Assembly (NCBI GenBank): GCA_003993805.1
Contig: RSEF01000031.1
Coordinates: forward strand, 56,179,335 to 56,243,334
From: Himantopus leucocephalus
Lineage: Eukaryota > Chordata > Aves > Charadriiformes > Recurvirostridae
Direction: 5' to 3'
Length of the DNA stretch: 64,000 nucleotides
Below are positions 42,601 to 56,012 of the stretch, one piece after another. Each line of letters starts with the position of its first letter. Positions within the stretch are counted from its first letter, which is position 1. The position numbers and the translations under genes are program-made. Under the pieces are notes generated by a model that was not told where the DNA came from, searched no databases, and worked only from the letters and a program-made list of their open reading frames with translations.

Positions 42601-45246
42601 AAATTGGTTTACAAAGAATTTTATATGTTGTTTTGGATAGCGCTAGGCACAGACCAAAAGCCAATTCTTTTAGGCTGCTCCAACACACCATCATTGATAG
42701 TATTTTGAACTCCAGCACTTTATTTTTTTCCATGCAGACTAATGGCTTTTTTTTTTCCAAATTGCTTTGGCTGCAGGTGTTCCAAACTTCACCAGCTATG
42801 CATGGAAGCCTACTTACAGATCAGAAAGAGCTACTATGTCTTTCTAATGCAGCAATTAACTTAAGTGCTTTCTTGTTGAGAACAATAGGGAGCTATCTAC
42901 AGTGAGTTCAGAATGCAAGACCAGCACATACAGCACACTGCTATTAAAGTCTATAATTTGAGCCCTTCTGTCATTGGCTTGACCACAACATACATTACAA
43001 ATCACAATCTAATAATCAGAAGAAAGTCATGGTTAACCTATAATCAGAGGACTGGTACTATTCAGGAGATGCTATATGTACTTACAAGTGTATTATTGGA
43101 GATTTAAACCAGTCAAGAAAAACTCAGATTGCTTTTAAAGATTAAAACTAGGTATTACCACATTTTCTAACAGCAGGAAATAAAATAATGTCTATATTTA
43201 TTAATATTTCTAGAGATAAATTTAATACAAATTGATATTCTCCCATGTTAATTTAAAATTCCATTAACTCCAATACTTCAAGAGCAAGAGCATTAAAATA
43301 TCTGACAAAAACTTCAACTATGACTCAGTTAATCTAAGAACTTCTAATTGACCTAAAAAGGACTTCCTCTTTTTTCTTTTCGGAAGAACATGACTGGGCC
43401 AAAAAACGTGAAGAAATCAATACAACATCCGTCCTGTCACATCTCACAATAAGCCTCCCATTCCCTTGGCCACAGTATTTGTTTGAAGAAAGATTCAGCA
43501 GTAACCCTCAGCTGTAACTTAAAAGATACATCTGAAGACCAAAGAAGATAAAAATTTTGGAAGAGCTCTGTTTCCTCATGAAATTTATGGGGCTAACACA
43601 TTTTTATACTACATGCTACCTAAATTGTATCTAGTTGTTCTTTTGTTTAACTCTGTTCTATATTAGAAGCACAAGGATCACAATTTTGTCAATAATGCAA
43701 CTTCGTCTTGCAGATAAAGGAAATGAATCAAAAATTGGCACTGGATATGAAGAAGTGACTGAATGACTTTATAACTTCGTGCAGACGGGTGAATGGCCCA
43801 TTTAAAAAAATTCAGTCCTGCATGACAACATTTGATCAAGAGATTAACTTCAAGACAGCTGCAATCAGTATTTGGCCCTCATGGACTCAACTGCAGAAGC
43901 AAGACTCACATGGCTAACATTTGCACTGCTTGCTTCCCACTGTTTTGTGGCAGGCACAAAAGGATTGGAAACATGCACATACTTTTTGTGCAATTGTTCA
44001 AAAAAAAAGCAGTCTTGAGCTTGTCAGACTCCATGGGCCAATAGGACATGCAAGATTTGCCACAAAAGATCTGGAATCTACGATAAGGAACAACCCTTGT
44101 CAGACTTATTTACTACAGTCACCAGCTGAAAAATGAGGAGAAACAGAAGGAAGCAGACAGTCAACAACCTTTATAGTAGGAATCCTACTAACAAGCTTTG
44201 ATCTTAATTGTAGCCTGGAGGCAAAGCCCACCCTGGTGTCTTTCATCCTCTTGAAGTCTCAGACCGAACCCACTACCAACTCCAGGCATCCACGCTTGCC
44301 AAGCTTACTTATAAGCATCTGTATTAGGAGACAGTTTAAGCTATAACAAGGTTAAAAAAAAAAGGCCTTCATATATTAAAATAAACACCCAAGTAGGCAA
44401 TTATACTAGCAAGTTAGGGAGTATCTGGATAGATTTCCAAAAGGGACAAACCTTTCTTTTTCACCCTTTTCTGCTTCCCAACACTAACAGTTCAGCGTGG
44501 TGCTGTCAAATCCTCACTTTCCAAAATCCATGTCAGAAAAATCCTAAGGTTTCCCTAGATAAATCAGGATACACTGACTGAATGATACAAACCTGTAAAA
44601 AATAAAATTAAGTCATACAACTGAAGTATTTCCTGATGAAAAAGCTGATTTTAGTACTGAAGTTACTAAAAAATCATGTATAGAACAGAGCAAGGATCAA
44701 AGATGACAACCAGACCAGCTTCAAGTGGGCAGATCTGGGATGCAAAGACAGCAGGTGTGCCTAAGAGACCTAGACTCACTACCTTTGTTGCCTCTGGGAG
44801 ATACAAGCCCCAACAACTATTTTATAACTCTACTTTGGCAGTAGGTCAGCCTGGCTTTCCAAGGCCCTAACAAAGCCAACAGTGGTATGGAGCCACACCT
44901 GTTTTGCCTTCCCTTGAAAACTGAAACTTTAGACTATTTATTAAGAAAGACAATTCACTTTCTCAAAAAAATAAAAATAAAAACCCTACCTAAATATATA
45001 TCAATTTCCCCTAATCTCTCTGAAAAGACAGCACTAAAATAATTATAAATTTTGCAGATAAAACAGAAAAAGGAAAGAAATCTGTACAGTTCTGCCAGAC
45101 ATAACTTTTGAGCCTGCCATATACAATCAGTAAGAACCAAGATTCAGGAATTCCTAGTATCTTTGTCACATTTCCAAAAGCATCTCTGCAGTTTTCCATA
45201 ACTTGGTATTACCCATTTGAGTATGGGAAAGTTGGGGAATTTAAAA

Positions 45247-45346
45247 NNNNNNNNNNNNNNNNNNNNNNNNNNNNNNNNNNNNNNNNNNNNNNNNNNNNNN
45301 NNNNNNNNNNNNNNNNNNNNNNNNNNNNNNNNNNNNNNNNNNNNNN
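45247..45346. other. Assembly gap, 100 N
   Basis: Exactly 100 N, followed at once by a run of 15 A. This is the same layout as the gap at 16098-16197, so both breaks probably fell at poly(A) runs. Confidence 0.99.
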
Positions 45347-45411
45347 AAAAAAAAAAAAAAAGCAAAGCAGCATGTTTTAACGCCCCTTCACCCGTCCAAA
45401 AATACTCAGCT

Positions 45412-45490
45412 ACATATGTCTTTTTGATGTATATTTGGATAACATAGTAGNACATATGTCTTTTTGATGTATATTTGGATAACATAGTAG
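45412..45490. repeat. Exact 39-bp duplicate around a single N (likely assembly artefact)
   Basis: The 39 bases at 45412-45450 are repeated exactly at 45452-45490, with one N (45451) between them. Exact identity with an N at the junction is typical of two contig or read ends joined without collapsing their overlap. The true genome probably has one copy. It lies only 66 bases right of the 100-N gap. Confidence 0.93.
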
Positions 45491-48400
45491 CTGGTTGAGG
45501 TATCATCTGTTTTCCAAAACACTGCCTTCTTTAGGATTAAGTATCATCAGGATATTCAACACAAAACATATCTGTTTTACAGATTTCCTTTGTTTTCTAT
45601 TCTTTAGTCCCCATATAGACCTGTTATAATCCCACTCAGTTTGACATGTTTCTGTAAATGTTTGACTTAACATCACTGAGCAATGGATTCCACTAAACAG
45701 TCTGCCTTTTTTTTTTTAATTTGAAATAAAGTCAAATAAATTCAGTACTACTGAATCCACAATAGCAACATAGGCAAGAGTAACAAATCTGAAATAAGGA
45801 TAAATGAAACAAAGAAATCAGTGTCAGCTAGATATGGATGTATGTAATTCCGTATGTAAGATTTCTGGGCTCAATTTTTCAAAGCTCTTCAGAAATCTGG
45901 AAAAACAAGTTTCACCAAATGTAGCCACTTCAGTGGGACAAGGGTAGGTATAAATATGAAGGCTTGCATATCCTCCTCTCCTCCCACCTCTACACCCAAG
46001 ACTTTTCAAAGAGATGGATTATTTTAATTTCATGTCCCTGTCAAATTAATAATAAAAAATAGGCCTAGACTCCAAATTGCTTTCTCTTGCTAAACAGTTT
46101 CCTAAGGCATTTTCTTTGAAGAAAATTCCTGCATTACCCCGTCTTCACTTAACAAAAGTTTTATTATGTTTTTCTTTCCATTTGCTATTTATCTACTGGA
46201 AAAGGCAACATTGATTTCCCTGAAAACAAAGAGCTCACGCTACTTAAATTTATTAATTTAAACATTGTAATTCATTTTGTTTCATCTGGCCCCCACAGAA
46301 AAATAATTCACAAGACATTTTCAATGAACTGGGATATTCACTTTCAATGCACTTAAATTGCAATTTTGCAGCTCCTTATTCAGCCACGTTTATCACTTTG
46401 CATTGAAAATTAATTACTTTTTTGATGGATTAGGCTGAGCAATCAGAATTTGAAGATAAGGTAAAGAGACTTCCGCCCATACCTGTCTATATTGATTTCA
46501 ACTGCTTCCACAGATGGGCACAGGTTCAGCTTTGCTTCTTTAATCTGTCGTGAATACTAAACCATGAGATTCAACTTACAGGTAACACTACATGTACATA
46601 TACATAGGATTATAGGATGCCAATGACCCATGGCATAGCACCTTCAAAAGAGGCAAGAAACCCACAGAAAAGCAAGGCACAAGTTTAGCTCAGGCTTTGT
46701 GATAATGCACATTGGATAAACCAAAACAGGAGAGAAGCACCAGTCCATATCCAAGAACGACTGACATGCCAGTATTTTAGCAAGGAAGGGGCCCAGTGCC
46801 CAAGTCCCAAAACCTCACCAAGCTCTGAGCAAAGAAGAGGCTTTGTTTTAAAAAAATAGATGAAACAAATGAGGACACAGTTCCACTAAACCAACAGCAA
46901 ATTCAGTGGCCGCTGACTCTACACCCTAAGCAATCACATGCCTACTAGCTTGAGCTCCATCAGAACCACGTCTACAAACCACATTTAGAAAGGAGGGAGG
47001 ACATAAAGAGCTTCACAAGAGTCACTGGTTCTTTTTAGATCTTAAGTTCTATACATAAAAATATAAAGCTTTTCAAGACATTTCAGTTCACTGCTTTTCT
47101 AAGTAGTTTTCCTGACTCTTTCATGTAGTGATTTTTTTTTTTCTTACTATGGGTTAGGCAAAAAAAATAATAAATCTACTCTCAAAAATTAAACCTTTAT
47201 TCAAGACACTTGATGCCAAGCAGGGGGTCTACTTAAGGAAGCCAGCTTTTCAATATTAGTTTTCCCTCACAACTACTAAAGAACGCTAGCTTGCACTGGA
47301 GTGAAAAGAAATTTGCAGACTAATATGAGGACACAGCGGGGGCATACTAGTGGAAAAATGCCATTGGGACTTGAACTGAGAGGGCAATTATAGGTACTCA
47401 TTAGGAAAATATAGCACAAAAGTGCTTTGATACTGCACCAGTTAGACACAGTTTTGAGATCTTATAGTGTAAATTATTACAAGGCAAATACATGGAGCAT
47501 CAGCGCAGAGGTCTCAAAAGTGTTGTTTTAAGACTGTTAAGTTCCTGCTTTCCCAGATAAGTTAAATAAATTCTTACGGAATGAAGACATAAAAAATTAG
47601 GCGGGGGTAGGGCAGAAATTTAAACAGAACAAAAGGGAAAAATATTTTTAAAATAGTCTCTGTTAAGCTTAGGCTTCACTGCATGTTGGGTCGCACTTCA
47701 CCTCCGTGTTGCTGGGACTTTCTGGTTCCCAACTGCAGAAGCTGAACAGAACCACTACTGCACATCACTATCTCAAATGAAACAATGAACAAATAAATGA
47801 CTCTGAACTAATGCAGGTACATCAGCATAAAAACACGCCCAGCTCTTTGTGCAGAAAAGTCAATTCTCCACAGCTCCAACAAACTGTTTCGGTACAGTTT
47901 TAGATACAGCACCCCCACTGCATTTTCCTCCCTTTCAGTGTTACAAGTACACTTACTTGTTTTGCAACATCAAGTACCAGAATCACAACATGAACCTCGA
48001 ATTAACAACGTATACCAAAAAATTCCTCCTCTACCTCACTATGTAAAGAAGAGAAAAAAACCCATCTATCTTCAGGACAGGCAAGGTTAATAAAACAAAT
48101 CCCTGGAACAGACAAGATTAAAGAAAGATTATAAAATAAATGCACAGTTTTCATCTATATACTTCCCTGACCAAGGCACAGGAAAAAAAACCCCATTTCT
48201 CAAATATCACCTTCAGGAGATTATGAAACGCAAGTCAAGTAGGTCTATTACCAAGACACACACAAGAATGCTTCAGCTAGTTCCTTGCCTCTTATCTCCA
48301 AAAATAATTCTGTTCTATGACAGCAATGCCTAGCTTTCTCTAAAATTAACATTTCTGCCTAATCTCCATTATGCCTATGGCCACTGTAAATTAATGTTAG

Positions 48401-51400
48401 GTTTCACAGCTGGAGAAATTTAATATAAGCCCACACAATACAGTTTGCTGCCTCCAACTACTGTCTAAGCTTCCCTCATTGGCTCAGTCAACACAAATCT
48501 CTCCTCAGGTTTTTGTGAAGTTTCCACCATCAGCTTGACACAGCTGACGGCATTTGGAAAGCCCCAAGCTCCCTCTTTCCTGTCCAGCTACTGTGCTGAA
48601 CAGGGTGGCCTCTAAGATCCTTTTGTAGACCTGTAAACAAACAATCCCTTTCATAATCATTTGAATCATTTTTTAAAAACAAATGCAGCCTGTGACAGGA
48701 TATATAGCCCCGCTCTTCCTCTAATTGCATTAATTTTTCCAACCCAAGATAGCAAGCAATTTGGCTGATGTCTAGCTCAAGAACACAAAAGTTCTCAGTC
48801 TCTGCACTCTTAAAATCACATAAGATCGGTCTCCCTTTTTCACTACTTATTTTACAATCTCTGCTCTATCTATTTGCTCTCTTGGAGGACAGCCTGTCCC
48901 ACAAAACTCACCTAGAAGTTTGCAAAGCAGATGCAGAAATACTCCAATAATTTTCCAAACTTTGGAAATTTGGACTATTTAAATAATTTTCTGTGAAATT
49001 ACTAATATGCCTTAGCAGGCAGTAACACCAGAGGCCCTTGCTTAGGCACACACATAGTGAAAATTTTGTCAACTTGGAACTTTTCCTGTAAAATATGTTA
49101 TGCTGATCAGATTTGACTGTGTTAGACTACCCAGAGTAATTTGTTTAGTAATTCTCTTCTAAATTTCGCCTTAGCTTATGTCAACATGGTACCGTACATA
49201 ATCTCGTAAGTCTTTTATATCTTGATACACGTTAGACAGCAGTCCTTATTATTACATTATCTGGTACTAAGTTTCACTAATAATCTTCAAACTCACAAGA
49301 GCCTTTTGCTACCTTTCCTTTTTTCATCTCACGTATAGGGACAAAGGAGGTGGGGAAGACTAAATTCCACGAAGACATCCCATTTACAATCAGTAGGAGG
49401 TGAAGGACACTGTTTACTAACCCAGGAAAGGGACACAGCTCAAGTTAGCAGAGGGACCAGGGATGGAGCTAAAGCAAACCCTACTTTTCGTTCAAAAATT
49501 TCTATTTCATGAACTATTTGATGGTATTTTACAATAGCTTTCTCAATTGGACTCTCTGGTGAAGTTAGACCAGATCATAAATGAGTATGCACATTATTTC
49601 ACGTTCCCCACAGTAACAGCAAGCACTACACACTTTTTGCCAAATACAACAGTGAAGAAATCACAGCTGCATTCTATTAACCTTGAAGACATAAATAATG
49701 GTTTGAAACCTTGAAAATCTCACCCTAAACTCCTGGCGTTTCCACTTACTTGTCAAGGATGTGTGGTGCTTTTTCAGTTGGGGCTCCTTAGTTTTAACAT
49801 AAGCCCTTAAAAACACTCCACCTACTGCTAAGCCCTAGGCGACAAGTAAGGATTAAAATTTCTCATCTTCAAGTGGCACTGAAAGATAACAAGGACATCA
49901 GAAATAGGCATTGAGACAAAACAGCAAGTGACCCTGTAAGGCTCATTGCACATACATAAGCTTGTAAGATGTAATACACTGAAGCCAACATGCAGTATAG
50001 TAAACCATTTAAAATTATCTCATCCATACTGAAATGGAAGTTTATTGGTCAAAACAGACCACTGTAAGCTATCCGGCATTCTCGCAAACCTGCTCACAAG
50101 ACACTAGGAGCAGCAACACTGGGACTGTGTGTGTCAGAAGAGGGGCTAAGGTCACCTGGGTCATGTACAGCAAGGCCATGACACGTTTGGGGTTTTTTTG
50201 ACAGCAAGCTGGAGTGCCTTGCAAAGTTGTGCGCTAACCCTGGCATCAGCCCATCAGTTGTATATGACTATCCTTTTTTTTTCCTTTTAAATAATAATGG
50301 AAAACCTTTGTTTTGGGAGTTGTGAGTTATGACTTAGATGTACTGGTTTTAGTCCAGGTAAACACTTGAAATCAATGTAATTTAAATGCTGAGGCAACGT
50401 TGAAAATCCTGTATGCACCTTTGTATACCATAATAGTGTTTAAAATCTAACTCGCTAGGTTTAGTTCTTAAATACTTCACCAACAGATACATTAGAATCA
50501 TCTTGTAGATCCAAGACACTGCTGTTATGTTCATTTCACTATCAATGTCAAAATAACTCCTGAAGTATCTGTAATGTGGTAGTTTGATATAGCAAATAAT
50601 TCTAAATGCTCTGTATAACAGCAGTCAAAAATGTTGAGCATTTAAAGTAATAGACAAGTGCTTTCTCTCTACAATCTGGACAACTCAGCCACCACCATGT
50701 GATCCAACAAATGAAGGCATCCCAGACTCAGTATCTATCTATCCCACACCAAGTATAGCATAATAGCTGACATATACATTCCTCACAGTCTTTCAAGACT
50801 CTAGTCAACTCCTATAAAACAACAGCCTACACAATTGACAGAGTTTTATCACACTGATAGAGGACAGCAATTCATATAAAACCTGCCACGAAAAGCAGAA
50901 ATTTTAAAGTATAGGAATTCCCATCATTATATGAACGTTCCTTATCATACATCACCAGGCACAGTAAGTTTCTATAAAATGTATGGTTACAATATTAGGT
51001 TAAAGCACTCCTCCCAGGCATCTCTGATGTGAAGACGGAGGACTGAGAATTCATTCTTGCTCAGAATAGCTGCAACCTCCAAGCATTTTACAGCTATTGT
51101 GGTTCATCCCACTGCAGTGAATATAGCGTGCACTTTTGCCAGCTAACAGAGGGAGGCAGGAAACGGAAGAAAGAGGAGCCATACCTAAATGTAGATAGCT
51201 TTTTTGCAAAAGAGTATTAGCAAGCAAAATGCCATGTTCTAATACCATTGCCAACATACAGAACAGTACCTACTCACTACGTTTGCCTGAATAATGCATA
51301 TCCCTCATGTTCCACCACCTCCTTATTCCAGTGGGAGAGCTAAACAAATTTGTAGCTGTAGCAACTATGCAAATAAGTTTTTATGGATTCATGCTTGTAG

Positions 51401-53593
51401 TTGAAGATACTAGGAGTGGATAGGACTTAAAAGCTAAAAAAGACCATGATCCGCTTTTGCCAATCATTCATACTAGTGTATGTCAAAAAAACCCAACTAC
51501 ATTTATATCTTATTTGCAAATGGGTTTTTTTCATCTCATATATACACTGGTGCATTTGTTATGCACAAAAACTTGTTTATACAGATGTACCTGTCATGTC
51601 AGTCACCCACCTGTGATATTTTTAAACAATCTGCTACAATCCTCCTACTTCTTATGAAAGCTAAGAGACACAAGAGAAGCGAAATACCTAGCCTCCCACA
51701 TGCAAGTTGACATTGTTTTTTTATAATTCTTCCTGCATTTGAAAACAACCTAGAGGCTTAATCTCTGAAGCCACCTTTTTTACATTTCATTATGCACACA
51801 AATTCCTTGGTATGCTGTACTGCTTAAACACACAACTGAACAGTAGGCAATCTCTTCACTGGCAAATCACTCTACTAAAACATTTCCTAATACATAGGTA
51901 CTACCAAGCACAGCCAATATCATTAAACCTCCTTTAAAAAAAAAAAACAACCAACAACACAGAAAACCAGTATTCATCATACAGTTTTATTTATTTATTT
52001 GAATATTCCTATATAGATCAATCTAATTGTTTGAACTTCTGATTTATTTTGAGATTTCAACAGACAAGAATGTATATTCAGCCAATTCCTGTAGATACTA
52101 CCAAATGAGCTATCACAGACACTTGTAGTTGGGTTTCCATGACAATATATTAATTAGGGAAAAAAAAAACCAAACAAGGGAAACTGGAGTACCGCTATCT
52201 GAAATTTTATATTTTAATCAGTATCTTATGAGTATCACAGCTGCATCCCAAAAGACATTGTCATGCTAAGTACACTATCTTTTATATGATGCCACAAAGA
52301 CTCCCACAAGATCATTAATGATCAAATGGCATTTTTCCAACAAAAGCAAAATTTGCAGCTGAAAGCATTTTAATACAGCATGTAATCAATGAAAATTCTT
52401 CTTCAAATAGTTGAGCCTGTTGGAAACGTCACTTGAAAATTAAATTGCTAGGGTAAATAAAAGGCATTTTTGCAAAAATCTGCAATGGATTTCATATGCG
52501 AGCTTACCAGTACCTATCAAAGTAGATAACAGTACATAAAAATATAATATAGGGCATGTTTGCAAACAAAATTACTGAACTAGAGAAAGCTAGCTGACCA
52601 CCTGGAAGCAGACTGGACTACAGTGTGACCAAGAACTGACAGCTGCAGTCTCCTCTGCAGGTACAGAACTAAATTTTCAATGTCAGTAACTAATCCGTAT
52701 TCAGAAACCAAAAGTGAAACCAAAAAGGGAAACCAAATCAGTTTTGTTTTTCCCATCTCAGAGACATATAAACAAGTTCAAAAGTATTATTGCCTCTATA
52801 ATCTAGGGTCATGGTAACCATTAGAGGTTGAACTGTTCGTTGGTTATAATTATTACTTCTTTCACTTTAGAAATCTCCCTTAATGTGACATCAATCAAAC
52901 ATTTTAACATCGAGTTACACTAGATAATAGGGCTGTTTTTAGAACTGTGTTTCTGCATTTTAATTGAATTCCATTTTTCATCCAAAACCTCGATGTGTGA
53001 ATACAAGAAATCAATCCTGTGAACATAATTCACTAACAAAATAGGAGTAAAAAGTATGAACATGTTACAAAAAAATGATCACACATCTTGCTAATTAGCT
53101 AGTAAATCAATGGATACATTTGCAAATTAATGAACCTTCATAGTTATTAGACTTACACAATCTCAAGAAAAATAAGAGCAAATCGAAAATCAATATAATG
53201 TCTGAAATCCACAGAACGGAAAAACTAGTGATACAAGAAAACTGATCTTAAATTCTACATATGCTTATATTGAAAAACATTCAAGTCATTTTGGTGATTA
53301 TGAGTCTGAAACTACAATTTTATAGAGAACTCAGAGTTGCAGTTGCCAAAGTTACTACTGCAAATGAAGTTGCTCCTTAGAAGACACTAACAGCATTGTA
53401 AGTGGATTGCGTATATTTCTTTTCATTGCCTTAAAGTACTTTGCTTTAGTAGAATACTGCCTTGATTCTACTATACAAACATGTTTTATACACATACTGT
53501 CAGTAACCTGCAGCCTCCTACAGCAACTTCTGGAAGTATGTCAAATGTTGTCCCTGCTTCTTCGGGTAGAATGAAAAATTTGTTTCCCCTTAC

Positions 53594-53656
53594 CAAGGGA
53601 AAAAGCAAAACCTGTCCTGCACTCAACAGACAAGGAAACACAATTTGGCCGCAGTA
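53594..53656 (-). other. Candidate non-coding exon in XRCC4 intron 1
   Basis: On the minus strand, the acceptor TTCTGTATTTTTCAG and the donor TTG|GTAAGGGG bracket 63 nt about 1.3 kb downstream of the promoter island. It could be an alternative 5' UTR exon of XRCC4. The only support is the strength and spacing of the two splice motifs, so chance is quite possible. Confidence 0.18.
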
Positions 53657-54439
53657 CTGAAAAATACAGAATGACAGAGACCTCAAAACAAAGCCATTAT
53701 CTTTGAAAGTGTTAATGCTTTCCAAGTTCTGTAAGATAAAGTGTACCTATAAAAGGAGGAACAGACTGTTCATAGAACTTCAGAACAGAGATTTGTCCTG
53801 ACAGCAACACATAGGCACCTTACTGTAAATACAAAATAATCACGCTCAAGTTCTTCCACAGAACTGGTCAGAACACATGTGGTCTGCACTTTACTGACAT
53901 CCCTCACAGGATAAAAGGTAACTCCTTGAAGAAATAATAATCTCCTGCTTTAAAAAACAAATGCCACATCTTTTTCATGGCAAGCCAAACTGAAGGCCTA
54001 TCCCCTTCATACTGCTTAAAGGTAGAGCAGGCACTGTCAAAACAGCGGCCAAATGCAAGAGTCACCACAGATTTTAGTTGCACAGGCTTCTCTTGTATGT
54101 GACAACAAGAGCCCAGCCACGTAGAACATTTAGCTCCTTTAATAAGTTTGTGTCTTTAGTTACAGGAAAATACACTGTGGTTATGACAAAGAAATATAAT
54201 ACCTTTACCCAAGCATTTTCAGCTTGACTTGGAAGTGTTAAGTGCAACTACAGAAAGGGAAAGAAAATTAAAACCTCTACAAGGGGAGCACACAGGACAA
54301 TAGCAAAATCACAGGAGACCAGACTGGAGCAGAAAGACCAGGCTCTGCTCTCCCCACTCCCTTTCCTCAACCACCTCCCGAAGAGAAGCCAGGCAGGATT
54401 TTACCAAAACAGCCTCACTACGACGCAATTTATGTTCTT

Positions 54440-55260
54440 TACGTTTCATTAGCTAGCGGCTCATCTCCGCCCGCAGGGACCGGGGAGCTGACCGGCACCC
54501 CCACCCCCAGACAACCGGCCCGCTCCCTGTCCGCAGGCAAACCGCGGCCGAGGCCTGGCACCGGCGACACCGCGGCCGTTACGTGCTCCAGAGGCCTGTG
54601 GCCGATACCGGGTGAGCTAAGGGGATGGTCTCGCACGCCCCAACCCCAACAGCAACCACCCCGCTCATAGCAAAGGGGGCGGAGCACCCCCACCGACCGA
54701 CCTACCACCTCCTCCTCCCGCACCGCCGCCCGCCACTTCCGCCTGCCCGAAAAGGCCGCGCTCCCGGCGGCCCGCGCGGCAGCCAATAAGAATCTCTCTC
54801 GCCCTTCCGTCCCGCCTCCCTCCGGCCACTTTTGCCAATCGCAGCCCCCGACGTCTCCAGCCGCCAATCCTGGCAGTGTCCCCGCCCATGCCCGTGAAGG
54901 CGGTGCCCCGTGGCCGCGCTTCCGCCCCGCTCCCGCCGGAAGTGTGATGTGGCTGCGAGCGGGTCGCCATGGTAAGCGTGGGGCGGCGGGCGGGGGTCGC
55001 CTGCTCCGGTACGGGGTCGCCGCGGCCCCGGCCCCGGCCCCCCTCCCGCCGGCACTGCCGGCTTCCCAGCTGACGGCGTCTCTGCCTGAGCGACGCTTCC
55101 CGGGCCCGCAGGCGTCCCAGAGGCCCCTCACATCCCATCCGGGCCGGGCCTTTGAACCTCCGTCAGAGGCCGAGGCCCTCTCGCCCCGCCGCCGGGTAGC
55201 GAGGCCGCGGGAACGGAGCCGCCACAGTCACACCGGAAAGCCTCGGTTGGCTTAGCAATA
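54440..55260. promoter_or_regulatory. CpG-island bidirectional promoter, XRCC4 / TMEM167A
   Basis: This is the only strongly GC- and CpG-rich block in the window; the change from AT-rich DNA on both sides is sharp. It has three plus-strand CCAAT boxes (54783-54787, 54835-54839, 54864-54868), ETS-type sites (CACTTCCGC at 54734-54742, CTTCCG at 54919-54924, GCCGGAAGTG at 54935-54944) and a GC box near 54666-54675. XRCC4 is transcribed leftward and the inferred TMEM167A rightward, so the island would serve both genes. There is no obvious TATA box, as expected for housekeeping genes. The long open frames here on both strands, up to 230 codons, are by-products of high GC. Confidence 0.88.
54969..54971 (+). 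CDS. TMEM167A: Putative TMEM167A exon 1: initiator ATG only
   Basis: The sequence GGGTCGCC-ATG is followed directly by the donor GTAAGCG. This suggests a first exon whose coding part is only the start codon, 25 bp after a GCCGGAAGTG ETS site. TMEM167A (kish-A) is a two-pass membrane protein of about 72 residues in the early secretory pathway. In human it is the divergent neighbour of XRCC4 with overlapping 5' ends, and position and strand fit here. I searched to 64000 for the next exon, which should encode a hydrophobic segment right after Met, and did not find it. The assignment therefore rests on synteny and signal layout, not on protein similarity. The transcription start was not determined. 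Confidence 0.5.
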
Positions 55261-55875
55261 ACGCTAACCGGTCGTGTCTGCGTCCCCTTGGTTCCTTTGC
55301 CGCCCCCAGCCTGGCACGTTTTCTGTCTGTACCAGCCTAGCCCGGGTTTTCCGTGGGGCAGCAGTCCTTGCGCTGCCATGTGGTGTATGGTCTGTCAGGG
55401 TAATATTTCTGTCTCTTCTGATTTTCTGATTTAACGGGTATGTTGTTTGACATCTTGCTTTTTCAGCAGTAAACTTAATCCTGACATTGAGTGCTGCTCT
55501 CCTTTTTCAGGAAGAGCGTCAGGTGCCTAGGTCCAATTGCTAGTGAAAAGTATGAATGGCGTATTGACCTAGAAGCCTGTTAGTATAGCCATTTATGTTT
55601 TCTGTGGTTTCTGTTTTGTTTTGGTTTTTTTTTTTTTCATTCTATGTACAGAGAATATAAATGAGGGATTTGTATTTGGGTTAGAGTTCAAGCTGTGCTG
55701 TGAAATAATCCTTAACTAAGGCAAAGATCTTTATATGAGCAGTGGAGAGATGTGATTTTCAAATTAAAAGGAAAAAAAAAATAAGAGAAGAAAAGGGTTT
55801 CCTGTACAATTAAAGGTTTGTATGTAACTTCGGCACAGAATTATTTTAAGATGAGTGTTTTCAAACTTCTTAGAC

Positions 55876-56012
55876 TCACAGAATGGTTTGGGTTGGAAGG
55901 GGCCTTTAAAGATCACCTACCTAGTCAACCCCCTGTGCCATGGGCAGGGACATCTTCCACTAGATCAGGTTGCTGAAAAGCCCATCCAACCTGACCTTGA
56001 CAGGTTATCCAT
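55876..56012 (-). mobile_element. CR1 LINE 3' fragment
   Basis: The plus strand reads 'cacagaatggtttgggttgg', 'aaggggcctttaaagatcac', 'caaccccctgtgccatgg', 'gcagggacatcttccacta', 'gatcaggttgctgaaaagcc' and 'catccaacctgaccttga'. It is the reverse complement of the last 135 bp or so of an avian CR1, so sense is minus. Of the three copies it is the closest to the common consensus and the shortest. It lies about 0.9 kb right of the putative TMEM167A start codon. Confidence 0.93.

Noticed and set aside
45108..45506. Open frames crossing the second N gap
   Set aside because: Same artefact; the frames are made of N and homopolymer and include the duplicated 39-mer.
54560..54720. Donor site for the XRCC4 non-coding first exon
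   Set aside because: Several weak minus-strand GT sites (for example a GTAACG near 54575-54582 and a GTAGGTC near 54700) are possible; none is clearly better, so no exon is called.
54439..55131. 230-codon minus-strand open frame, plus 157- and 117-codon overlapping frames and a 103-codon plus-strand frame
   Set aside because: All lie in the CpG island, are rich in Gly, Ala, Arg and Pro, and overlap in several frames. High GC removes stop codons; no family is recognisable.
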